Source of the DNA: CAZGZU01 sp964529855
GTDB lineage: Bacteria; Patescibacteriota; Minisyncoccia; Portnoybacterales; UBA2143
Length of the DNA: 18,467 nt
Assembly: GCA_964529855.1 (NCBI GenBank)
Contig: CAZGZU010000017.1
Span: forward strand, 1-18,467
Reading direction: 5' to 3'
Position numbers and translations under genes: made by a program. Shown in pieces: positions 7,219-13,084 of the stretch. The notes below the pieces were generated by a model. The model was not told the origin of the DNA. It was given only the letters and a program-made list of their open reading frames with translations, and did not search any database. Positions within the stretch are counted from its first letter, which is position 1; the number at the start of each line of letters is the position of its first letter.

Positions 7219-7385
7219 AACTTAACATCCACTAACCTGTAGGCAACGACTCTCTGCCTGAGAACAGAGAGAAAAGGTTTTCCGAGGAATACCCCAGTCG
7301 GAACCAAGATATCCAAAAACTAAGAGAAACCCCCATCGAACCCGATTATAAAAATTGAGCCCTTATTGCCTACAGATTAGTAGAA
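7191..7385 (-). ncRNA. Candidate structured small RNA between pilB and ruvB
   Basis: A long closing stem pairs 7232-7246 with 7366-7380 (14 of 15 pairs, core CTGTAGGCAA with TTGCCTACAG). It encloses at least two hairpins: CTCTCTG/CAGAGAG (7250-7256 with 7265-7271) and a two-part stem GGTT+CCGA / TCGG+AACC (7276-7285 with 7298-7305). Fourteen bases beyond the closing stem, on the minus strand, comes a strong hairpin with a U-tract, the usual layout of a stand-alone small RNA of about 195 nucleotides. No ORF explains the structure. I compared it by eye with 6S, SRP, tmRNA, RNase P, TPP and FMN signatures and found no match. The strand is inferred from the terminator; no good minus-strand promoter was seen, so a plus-strand ruvB leader remains possible. 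Confidence 0.45.
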
Positions 7386-7393
7386 GTTAAAAA

Positions 7394-7418
7394 AGGACTG
7401 GCTTATTAAGCTTGTCCT
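7394..7418 (-). other. Second hairpin with U-tract upstream of ruvB
   Basis: AGGAC (7394-7398) pairs with GTCCT (7414-7418), with an inner GCTT/AAGC pairing after a two-base mismatch. On the minus strand it is followed by six T. It could stop antisense transcription from ruvB, or belong to the ruvB leader on the plus strand. Its role is unclear. Confidence 0.35.
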
Positions 7419-7450
7419 CCTATCATCAATAATAGCAAATTGTTACGAAA

Positions 7451-8473
7451 ATGTCAAGCCCTGTAGTCACTCCCAAGCAATTGAATGAAGACCGCTATCT
7501 GGATTCAACTCTGCGACCCCGCTCTTTTGAGGAGTATATGGGTCAGCAGAAAATCAAAGATAATCTTCATATTCTCATTGAAGCGGCCAAAAAAAGAGGT
7601 GAAGCCATTGACCACCTTCTTTTATGCGGTCCCAGCGGTCTGGGGAAGACCAGTTTAGCCCATATTATTGCCAAAGAAATGGGAGTTAACATTAAAATTA
7701 CCTCCGGGCCGGCCATTGAAAAGGTGGGTGATTTGGCTTCTATTCTAACCAATCTGCAGCCCGGTGACATTCTTTTTTGCGATGAATCGCACCGCCTTAA
7801 CAAGACCATTGAAGAAACATTATATCCGGCCATGGAGGACTTTGTTCTGGATATTATCATTGGCAAAGGACCTTCGGCTCGTACTCTCCAACTGGAACTC
7901 CCCCGTTTTACTTTTATTGGAGCGACCACCCGCCTGGGACTCATCTCCTCGCCTTTAAGAAGCCGGTTTGGCGCTACCTACCGCCTAAACTTCTATGAAC
8001 AACCGGATATTGAAAAGATTATTGCCCGCTCTGCCCGCATTCTTAAGGTAAACATTGACCAGGACCAAGCATTGAAAACCATTGCCCAGTCAGCCCGCCA
8101 GACACCGCGGGTGGCCAATCGTCTGCTTAAAAGAGTCAGGGATTACAGCCAGGTCAGAGCTGACGGAATTATCAATACTCAAACAGCCCAGGAAGCCCTT
8201 AAAATGCTGGAAATAGACGAGCTGGGATTAGAACCAGCTGACCGCCGGCTGTTGCGAATGATGATTGAAAAATTTAATGGCGGACCAGTCGGCTTACAGG
8301 CCCTGGCCGCGGCCAGTCAGGAAGAACCGGAAACTATTGCTGATGTCCATGAGCCCTATTTGCTCCAGCTGGGCTTTTTAGACCGGACGCCCCGCGGCCG
8401 CATTGCCACCAAACTTGCCTATAACCACCTCAACCTTAAATACAGCCAGGAAGAACAGGACAAACTACTTTAA
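7451..8473 (+). CDS. ruvB: Holliday junction branch-migration helicase RuvB
   Basis: This 340-residue AAA+ protein has normal RuvB length and motifs: an N-terminal LRPRSFEEYMGQ, Walker A GPSGLGKT (60-67), Walker B LFCDESHRLNK (D111, E112; Ile or Ala is more usual than Ser in the DExH position), sensor 1 IGATTRLGL, the arginine-finger segment SPLRSRFG (about 168-174) and the winged-helix DNA-binding end with GFLDRTPRGR. With RuvA it forms the motor that moves Holliday junctions before RuvC cleavage. ruvC is on the same strand at 12544 but not adjacent, and no ruvA is in the window. No Shine-Dalgarno site precedes the ATG. The gene ends at a strong bidirectional terminator. Confidence 0.97.
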   Translation: MSSPVVTPKQLNEDRYLDSTLRPRSFEEYMGQQKIKDNLHILIEAAKKRGEAIDHLLLCGPSGLGKTSLAHIIAKEMGVNIKITSGPAIEKVGDLASILTNLQPGDILFCDESHRLNKTIEETLYPAMEDFVLDIIIGKGPSARTLQLELPRFTFIGATTRLGLISSPLRSRFGATYRLNFYEQPDIEKIIARSARILKVNIDQDQALKTIAQSARQTPRVANRLLKRVRDYSQVRADGIINTQTAQEALKMLEIDELGLEPADRRLLRMMIEKFNGGPVGLQALAAASQEEPETIADVHEPYLLQLGFLDRTPRGRIATKLAYNHLNLKYSQEEQDKLL

Positions 8474-8496
8474 AAAACCAAAACCAACCAAACCAA

Positions 8497-8525
8497 AAAC
8501 CTGCTCCTTGAAGCAGGTTTTTTTT
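8497..8525. terminator. Bidirectional rho-independent terminator
   Basis: A 9-bp stem AAACCTGCT / AGCAGGTTT with a 6-base loop (CCTTGA) is followed by eight T on the plus strand. On the minus strand it is followed by TTTTTGGTTT. It lies between the convergent ruvB and the small membrane protein gene and can serve both. Confidence 0.9.
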
Positions 8526-8552
8526 AGTGAAAAGATTATTCTCCTCTGTATC

Positions 8553-8828
8553 TTAAAAGATTCCCCAATTGGTCGGCCAGACATAGTCAGGCAGAAGATT
8601 ATATCGCCAAGCCACATAACCGGCTGCTGCCAGAACAACAATAATTATCAGGATAATAAGCCAGACCAGCCGTTTGGATTTTTTGGGTCCGTTTTTGGAT
8701 CCGGCTGATAAGGCCTGCTTAACGTCGTTTTCCGGCCAGCCCGCCTTTGATAAATCCTGTTTAATCTGTCCATCGGTCATTTTTGCCCTTTTAGCTTGTT
8801 TAATATAGTTGTCCAGCTGTTGATTCAT
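8553..8828 (-). CDS. Small protein with UBA-like helical motif and one membrane segment
   Basis: I choose ATG 8828 (91 residues, MNQQLDNYIKQAKRAKMTDG start), because an upstream ATG at 8846 lies next to the extended -10 box and would be outside the transcript. Residues 1-45 form charged helices with the pattern DGQIKQDLSKAGWPENDVKQAL, a small helical motif resembling UBA-like or putative-DNA-binding heads that I associate with short membrane proteins of Patescibacteria. A Gly/Lys linker (AGSKNGPKKSK) leads to a transmembrane helix at about 56-76 (VWLIILIIIVVLAAAGYVAW), followed by a short aromatic tail. The topology is probably N-terminus inside. The function is unknown. It is convergent with ruvB and has its own promoter. 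Confidence 0.75.
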   Translation of the reverse strand: MNQQLDNYIKQAKRAKMTDGQIKQDLSKAGWPENDVKQALSAGSKNGPKKSKRLVWLIILIIIVVLAAAGYVAWRYNLLPDYVWPTNWGIF

Positions 8829-8836
8829 ATGTCTTA

Positions 8837-8845
8837 ATTCTACCA
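8837..8845 (-). promoter_or_regulatory. Extended -10 promoter of the small membrane protein gene
   Basis: The minus strand reads TGGTAGAAT, an extended -10 box (TAGAAT at 8842-8837). The expected start is near 8830, one or two bases before the ATG at 8828, so the message would be leaderless. No convincing -35 box is visible. Confidence 0.5.
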
Positions 8846-8888
8846 TAAATCTAAAATTAAAAAAGTGGATAAGTGCGAATTAGGACGT

Positions 8889-9641
8889 TTAGTCCTTTAC
8901 TTTATTAACTCCTTTTTTTCTATCTAGCTCACCATATAAGTAATAGCCGTTCTTTTTAGCCCAGGCATTATCAGGATCCGGTCCTTTGCCTAACGAATAT
9001 TTTTCTTTCCATAAGGCAACTTCACATTTAGCATTTAGAGGAACATCAAAGAAGATGACATCTTTGCCAACAATATGTTGAGCTGGTAAGTCAGTTCTTT
9101 TGTCAGCTACCCAGTAACTGCATCCTACATAACCGCCTTTTGGAACATTTGCCATAACTCTTATCCCGGCTTTTCCGCAAGCCCAAACTCTCACCCAATC
9201 AGATATCTTGGTAGAAGTACTTCCAGGTGCAGCGGGTTTCTCGCCGATATATATGGTAGCGGGAAACTTCTTAATTTCAATCTCTCCATATATACTCGAC
9301 ACAATTTTTTCGAAATACCAGTCCATGATAAAACCGTGTAAAACATCGCCATTTCTTAGAATAACATCAGCCGCATAATGATATTCTTCCTTATGCCATG
9401 ATCTTGATTTTTCTTTTACCGATAATCCTAAGAGTACTATTTTGTCTATATTCTTCTTAATCGGTATTTTTAAAACTCCAATATTTTTATCCGTTATCCT
9501 CAAATATGGCAGCCGATCCCAAGTGCCCTGAATTTCTCTGCCTCCTATTTCCACTGTTACACGAACTCCAGCAGAAATTACAGGCGTGGTAATTCCAAAT
9601 AAAACCATTGCTACTATGATACTAATAATTAATCTTTTCAT
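8889..9641 (-). CDS. Secreted protein of unknown function
   Basis: The start is taken as ATG 9641 (250 residues), because a perfect AGGAGG at 9649-9654 lies 7 bases before it; a GTG one codon upstream is less well spaced. Residues 1-24 form a classic signal peptide (MKRLIISIIVAMVLFGI, then an ISA-like cleavage region). The mature part is predicted to be beta-rich: it includes VRVTVEIGGREIQGTWDRLP, a segment VILRNGDVLHGFIMDWYFEK that resembles strand patterns of proteins handling small-molecule or surface signals, and three or four cysteines (WACGK, VGCSYW, AKCEVALW). I do not recognise a family. The strong ribosome site and AT-rich codons differ from nearby housekeeping genes, a possible sign of acquisition. 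Upstream there is a TTGACA (9750-9745, minus) with a weak -10. Confidence 0.7.
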   Translation of the reverse strand: MKRLIISIIVAMVLFGITTPVISAGVRVTVEIGGREIQGTWDRLPYLRITDKNIGVLKIPIKKNIDKIVLLGLSVKEKSRSWHKEEYHYAADVILRNGDVLHGFIMDWYFEKIVSSIYGEIEIKKFPATIYIGEKPAAPGSTSTKISDWVRVWACGKAGIRVMANVPKGGYVGCSYWVADKRTDLPAQHIVGKDVIFFDVPLNAKCEVALWKEKYSLGKGPDPDNAWAKKNGYYLYGELDRKKGVNKVKD

Positions 9642-9648
9642 CACAATA

Positions 9649-9654
9649 CCTCCT
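9649..9654 (-). promoter_or_regulatory. Perfect Shine-Dalgarno site that decides the start of the secreted protein
   Basis: AGGAGG on the minus strand ends 7 bases before ATG 9641 and only 4 bases before the alternative GTG at 9644. The spacing favours the ATG. Most genes in the window lack such a site. Confidence 0.8.
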
Positions 9655-9780
9655 ATTCTTTGATTTAGTTTTTAAACAACACTTGCTTATTTTTATTTTA
9701 AAAAACAATCTAATTTCTTATTCGTTATCACATATTTATCGATATGTCAAGAAAATGGGGACAAAGGCTTCAGAAATAAC

Positions 9781-9808
9781 GGGACAGAAAACAACAGCGT
9801 GATATAAT
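9781..9808 (+). promoter_or_regulatory. Promoter of the LTD-PKD protein gene, placed for a leaderless message
   Basis: A perfect extended -10, TGATATAAT (9800-9808), ends 6 bases before the ATG at 9815. A weak -35-like GGGACA (9781-9786) lies 16 bp upstream of TATAAT. Transcription should begin at or next to the start codon. Confidence 0.7.
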
Positions 9809-9814
9809 AGGAAC

Positions 9815-11422
9815 ATGATTAAAAATTATTTTGACAAAACTATCCTTCCCTGTCTTTTTGTATTAATAGGGCTTTTTATTTTCCCAAATTTCTGCTTCGG
9901 GGCAATTAATGAATTGATTATTAATGAGATTATGTATGATTTATCTGGAAGTGATAATAAGCACGAATGGATAGAAATTTTAAATACTTCTGATACGAAA
10001 ATTGATTTAACTGGCTGGAAATTCAATGATGGAAGTAATCATGTTTTAAATGAACCACCTAAAAATGGCGGGCAGGGCTCACTTGAAATATCAGCCGGTG
10101 AATATATAATCCTGACTGGCGACGCTATAACTTTTTTAACTGACCATCCAGGATTTTCTGGAACAGTTATTGATACGGTAATGAGTCTCAATAATACCGC
10201 CGCTACTTTGAAAATTATTGATTCAGAAGCTAATGAAGTTGATTCAATTAGCTATGAAAGTGCCTGGGGCGCCAAGGGCAATGGGAAGACTTTAGAAAAA
10301 ATCGATGCTCTAGACGCGAATAGTCAAAATAATTGGCAAGAAAGCGTGCCTGATGGAGGAACGCCCGGAGCTTTAAATAGCAGCGGGGAAGAAAGCCCGC
10401 CAGATGAAGAACCGGAAGTTAACGGCTGGATTCCAACAACCACGACCCATCGACCGCCTGTTGCTCATGCCGGCTCTGATACGTCTGCGCTGGTCAATCA
10501 GGAAATATTTCTTGAAGCCAGCCAGTCCTATGACCCGGACAATGACCCGCTGACCTATTTCTGGAACTTTGGCGACGGGGCAACCGATACTCAGGAAAAA
10601 ACCAGTCATACTTATCTTTATCCCGGGCAATACATCGTCAGTTTAATGGTCAGTGACAAGGAATTTTCCGATTTGGACATTATCATAATTAATATTTACA
10701 GTCCTTCAATAATCATCAGCGAATTTATGCCTGTGCCAGCTGAATCAGAGGAGGAAAATGAATGGATTGAATTATTCAACCAGAGCAGTCAAGTAGCTAA
10801 TTTAACTGGCTGGCAATTAGATGACCAGGAAGATGACAGTTCGCCTTTTCTTTTCCCGGCTAACAGTTTAATCGGCCCTGAACAATTTCTGGTTATGAGA
10901 CGACCAATAAGCCAGATAGCTCTTAATAATGATAATGACCAGGTTCGCTTGATTTATCCTGACGGCTCAATAGCCACTGAAGTAAGTTATCTGGCGGAAA
11001 ACAAAGAAGGGCTGGCCATTGCTTTTGACGGACAGGACTATTTTTGGACTGAAATCCCCACTCCTGGCGCAGCTAATATTATCAGTTCAATTGATTTAGA
11101 AAATGAAAATCTCTCCAGTAATAATCCCCAACCAATTATTGAAGAAACCCAAGAATTGCCGGAAATTTTAGCTCAAACCAATCTTAATCAAAGCCAGGAA
11201 TTCTCTGCTCTTAATCCAATCATCCCGGAGAATGAATCAACCGCAGACCAATCAAGTAAGCTGGACATATCAGACCTTGGAGAACAAGCTCCGGCTGCTT
11301 TAGGACAAACAGTTCAAGCAAGTTCAAAAGCCAACCTGATTCTCCTGCTCTCCATAATCATAGCTGGTTCTTTGCTGGCGAGCTGGTTGTTAATTTCAAT
11401 AAGACAAAGACTAAAAAAATAA
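9815..11422 (+). CDS. Surface protein with two lamin-tail domains flanking a PKD domain
   Basis: The 535-residue protein has a signal peptide at about 1-30 (hydrophobic core LPCLFVLIGLFIFPNFCFG). Lamin tail domain 1 spans about 31-185, with LIINEIMYD, HEWIEILNTSDTKIDLTGW and GGTPGALNSS at the end. A PKD domain follows at about 208-292, with AGSDTSALVNQEIFLEASQS, DPDNDPLTYFWNFGDG and the closing YIVSLMVSD. Lamin tail domain 2 is at about 296-425 (IIISEFMP, NEWIELFNQS, LTGWQLDD, PTPGAANI). An Asn/Gln/Glu-rich linker leads to a transmembrane helix at about 507-528 and a basic tail (RQRLKK), so the protein is probably anchored with its domains outside. LTD and PKD domains usually serve adhesion or display; the ligand is unknown. 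There is no catalytic domain. It is monocistronic by its own promoter. Confidence 0.9.
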   Translation: MIKNYFDKTILPCLFVLIGLFIFPNFCFGAINELIINEIMYDLSGSDNKHEWIEILNTSDTKIDLTGWKFNDGSNHVLNEPPKNGGQGSLEISAGEYIILTGDAITFLTDHPGFSGTVIDTVMSLNNTAATLKIIDSEANEVDSISYESAWGAKGNGKTLEKIDALDANSQNNWQESVPDGGTPGALNSSGEESPPDEEPEVNGWIPTTTTHRPPVAHAGSDTSALVNQEIFLEASQSYDPDNDPLTYFWNFGDGATDTQEKTSHTYLYPGQYIVSLMVSDKEFSDLDIIIINIYSPSIIISEFMPVPAESEEENEWIELFNQSSQVANLTGWQLDDQEDDSSPFLFPANSLIGPEQFLVMRRPISQIALNNDNDQVRLIYPDGSIATEVSYLAENKEGLAIAFDGQDYFWTEIPTPGAANIISSIDLENENLSSNNPQPIIEETQELPEILAQTNLNQSQEFSALNPIIPENESTADQSSKLDISDLGEQAPAALGQTVQASSKANLILLLSIIIAGSLLASWLLISIRQRLKK

Positions 11423-11429
11423 ATGTTCA

Positions 11430-11458
11430 TTGACAAAACAATGTGTTATCTCTAATAT
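11430..11458 (+). promoter_or_regulatory. Strong sigma-70-type promoter of the small basic protein gene
   Basis: A perfect TTGACA (11430-11435), a 17-bp spacer and TAATAT (11453-11458) lie just after the LTD gene stop. A start near 11465 leaves a leader of about 55 bases with an AGGAGG site (11509-11514). A small inverted repeat CATTG/CAATG (11428-11432 and 11439-11443) overlaps the -35 box and could be an operator. Confidence 0.75.
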
Positions 11459-11519
11459 GATTTATTAAAGAATAAAAAACCTGATAAACAAAAAACAGAC
11501 ATACAGAAAGGAGGATAGG

Positions 11520-11909
11520 ATGTCCAAAAAGTCTAAGCGACGAGGGATAAGACAAAGAAGGAATTGGAAGAATGTAGGAAACATCAGGGAAGTAAGATTT
11601 CAATGGAATCCTCATAATGGCATAATACGAGGCAAAGCCCCAAAAGGTACTTGGCGCCAGCTCAGGGATTGCCCGCCAATTTCCACTAAAGCGGAAGCAA
11701 TAGAGAGAATTAAAGACCTTGAAAGAAACCTTAAAAGAAGCGAAGAAGGCATAGAGAGTATAATGCTTCATCTGGCGCCACCGCCCCCAAAGAGGGAACC
11801 GCTCAAACCGGTCTACCGGGAAGAACCAATAGGGAGAACCTGGCCTGACAGATGGGGAGAAACTCCTTCAAACGTACTTGACAGACCATTCGGGCGAAGC
11901 AGCTTTTAA
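11520..11909 (+). CDS. Small basic protein of unknown function
   Basis: The 129-residue protein starts MSKKSKRRGIRQRRNWKN, a very basic N-terminus that suggests binding to nucleic acid or the ribosome, but no known fold is recognised. The middle holds VRFQWNPHNGIIRGKAPKGT, followed by an amphipathic helix of about 35 residues (STKAEAIERIKDLERNLKRS), and a proline-rich, probably disordered end (HLAPPPPKREPLKPVYREEP). There is no signal peptide or membrane segment. Its expression signals are textbook: TTGACA-17-TAATAT promoter, AGGAGG 5 bases before ATG, and a strong terminator at 11933-11963, so I take it as real and monocistronic. An antisense frame at 11427-11771 is regarded as its shadow. 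Such signals differ from the leaderless neighbours. Confidence 0.75.
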   Translation: MSKKSKRRGIRQRRNWKNVGNIREVRFQWNPHNGIIRGKAPKGTWRQLRDCPPISTKAEAIERIKDLERNLKRSEEGIESIMLHLAPPPPKREPLKPVYREEPIGRTWPDRWGETPSNVLDRPFGRSSF

Positions 11910-11932
11910 AAACAAATCCAACGCCAACAAGC

Positions 11933-11963
11933 AGGCCGAGATGCAGAAAATCTCGGCCTTTTT
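11933..11963 (+). terminator. Rho-independent terminator after the small basic protein gene
   Basis: A 10-bp stem AGGCCGAGAT (11933-11942) / ATCTCGGCCT (11950-11959) with a 7-base loop is followed by a run of five T. The yebC promoter begins three bases later. Confidence 0.9.
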
Positions 11964-11965
11964 CA

Positions 11966-11995
11966 TTGACACTGCTTCTTTATCAATAGTATGAT
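11966..11995 (+). promoter_or_regulatory. Promoter of the yebC-ruvC operon
   Basis: A perfect TTGACA (11966-11971), an 18-bp spacer and TATGAT (11990-11995) precede yebC. The expected start, near 12002, is about three bases before ATG 12005, with no room for a ribosome site, so the message is effectively leaderless. Confidence 0.75.
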
Positions 11996-12004
11996 TAAGA
12001 TATT

Positions 12005-12547
12005 ATGTCAGGGCATTCGCATTGGGCCGGTATAAAACATAAGAAAGCCATTACTGATGCCAGGCGGGGTAAGGTCTTTAGTAAAATATCCCGCCTTATT
12101 ACTATAGCGGCCAAAGAAAAAGGCGGCGACCCGGAAACCAACCCTAAATTAAAATTAGCCATTGAAAAAGCCAAGGAGCTTAATGTTCCCAAAGAGAACA
12201 TTGAACGAGCCATTAAACGGGGAACCGGTCAGCTGGCTGGCGCCCAAATGGAGGAATTTATTTATGAGGCCTATGGACCGGCTGGTGTGGCAGTGATTAT
12301 TGAAGGGATTACTGATAATAAGAACCGGACGCTGGCTGAAATCAAACATGTTCTGGGACGTTTTGAGGGCAAACTGGCTGAAGCAGGCAGCGTTAAGTAT
12401 CTTTTTGATAAAAAGGGCGATGAATGGCTGGCCAAGTATCCTCTGGAAATCACTGATGAGAAGAGTAAAACCCAGCTTGAAAAACTTTTTGAGGCCCTGG
12501 ATGAGAATGAGGACGTTCAGGACATTTATTCCAATTTAAAAACATGA
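12005..12547 (+). CDS. yebC: YebC/PmpR/TACO1-family protein, short form without domain III
   Basis: The N-terminal signature is intact: SGHSHWAGIKHKKAITDARR, then GGDPETNPKLKLAIEKA and NIERAIKRGTG, followed by the domain II strand EAYGPAGVAVIIEGITDN. YebC-family proteins are described as transcriptional regulators and, in mitochondria and more recently bacteria, as translation factors. This copy has 180 residues where the family normally has about 240-250. After VKYLFDKKG (about 130-138) the sequence passes almost directly to the C-terminal helix LEKLFEALDENEDVQDIYSN, so about 65 residues that form domain III in typical members are missing. The reading frame is clean and ends in an ATGA overlap with ruvC, so this looks like real domain loss and not a sequencing error. 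The yebC-ruvC order is widespread. Confidence 0.93.
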   Translation: MSGHSHWAGIKHKKAITDARRGKVFSKISRLITIAAKEKGGDPETNPKLKLAIEKAKELNVPKENIERAIKRGTGQLAGAQMEEFIYEAYGPAGVAVIIEGITDNKNRTLAEIKHVLGRFEGKLAEAGSVKYLFDKKGDEWLAKYPLEITDEKSKTQLEKLFEALDENEDVQDIYSNLKT

Positions 12548-13035
12548 TTATTTTAGGCATTGACCCGGGCAGCGCTATAACCGGTTACGGTTTTATCAGG
12601 AAGAATATAAATAAGCTGGAATTGATTGATTATGGCTGCATCAGAACCGAAACAAATCTTTCCACTGCTCAACGACTTAGAAAAATAGACGAGGAATTAG
12701 CCAAACTGATTAAAAAATACCGACCGCAGACCATAGCTGTGGAAGATATCTTCTTTTTCAAAAACCTCAAAACAGCCGTTAAAGTCAGCCAGGCCCGCGG
12801 AGTTATCCTGGCCGGGGCAGCCCGTTTGAAAGTGCCAATAACGGAACATACTCCTTTACAGGTCAAACAAGCAGTGGCCAGTTATGGCCGGGCTGACAAA
12901 AGTCAGGTCCAGAAAATGGTCAAATTATTGCTTAATCTGGAACAAATACCCAAACCAGATGACGCGGCTGATGCCCTGGCCGTGGCTATCTGTTGCGCCA
13001 ACTCTATTCAAAATCCCAAACACCGAGCCCCGTAG
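12544..13035 (+). CDS. ruvC: Holliday junction resolvase RuvC
   Basis: This 163-residue endonuclease cuts Holliday junctions moved by RuvAB. The RNase H-like catalytic acidic residues are visible: D7 in ILGIDPGSAITGYG, E67 in AVEDIFF, and D140 and D143 in DDAADALAVAI. The length is close to the usual 160-175. Its ATG overlaps the yebC stop (ATGA), indicating coupled translation from the yebC promoter. The ruvA gene that often follows is not here, and ruvB lies 4 kb upstream. The stop codon TAG lies inside a hairpin (13030-13056). Confidence 0.96.
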   Translation: MIILGIDPGSAITGYGFIRKNINKLELIDYGCIRTETNLSTAQRLRKIDEELAKLIKKYRPQTIAVEDIFFFKNLKTAVKVSQARGVILAGAARLKVPITEHTPLQVKQAVASYGRADKSQVQKMVKLLLNLEQIPKPDDAADALAVAICCANSIQNPKHRAP

Positions 13036-13075
13036 CACAAGACAATTGTCCTACGGAATTTGGAATTTGCGATTT
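13030..13075. repeat. Hairpin over the ruvC stop codon followed by three heptamers
   Basis: CCGTAG (13030-13035, including the TAG stop) pairs with CTACGG (13051-13056); inside, ACAA (13037-13040) pairs with TTGT (13046-13049) around a 5-base loop, with one C-C mismatch. It is followed by the heptamers GGAATTT, GGAATTT and GCGATTT (13055-13075). There is no U-tract, so a terminator is unlikely; it may be a small repeat element or an mRNA-stabilising hairpin. Confidence 0.45.
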
Positions 13076-13084
13076 TAAAAAAAT

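Noticed and set aside
7181..7450. 6S RNA, SRP RNA, tmRNA, RNase P RNA or a TPP/FMN riboswitch
   Set aside because: The conserved sequence signatures of these families were sought by eye and not found; the region is reported only as an unassigned structured RNA candidate.
7567..7944. 125-codon minus-strand frame inside ruvB
   Set aside because: ruvB is unmistakable on the plus strand; the antisense frame has shadow-type composition and no start signals.
9730..9750. Inverted repeat ACATAT/ATATGT next to a TTGACA on the minus strand upstream of the secreted protein
   Set aside because: The -10 partner is weak and the repeat short, so a regulated promoter cannot be claimed.
9740..9800. Text resembling the ends of REP-associated transposase elements (ATGGGGACAAAGG, CGGGACAG)
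   Set aside because: Too short and without an inverted partner or ORF; it may be chance or an old remnant, and no element can be delimited.
11427..11771. 114-codon antisense frame over the small basic protein gene
   Set aside because: It overlaps the plus-strand gene that has a promoter, perfect ribosome site and terminator; the frame has none of these and its protein looks like a translated shadow.
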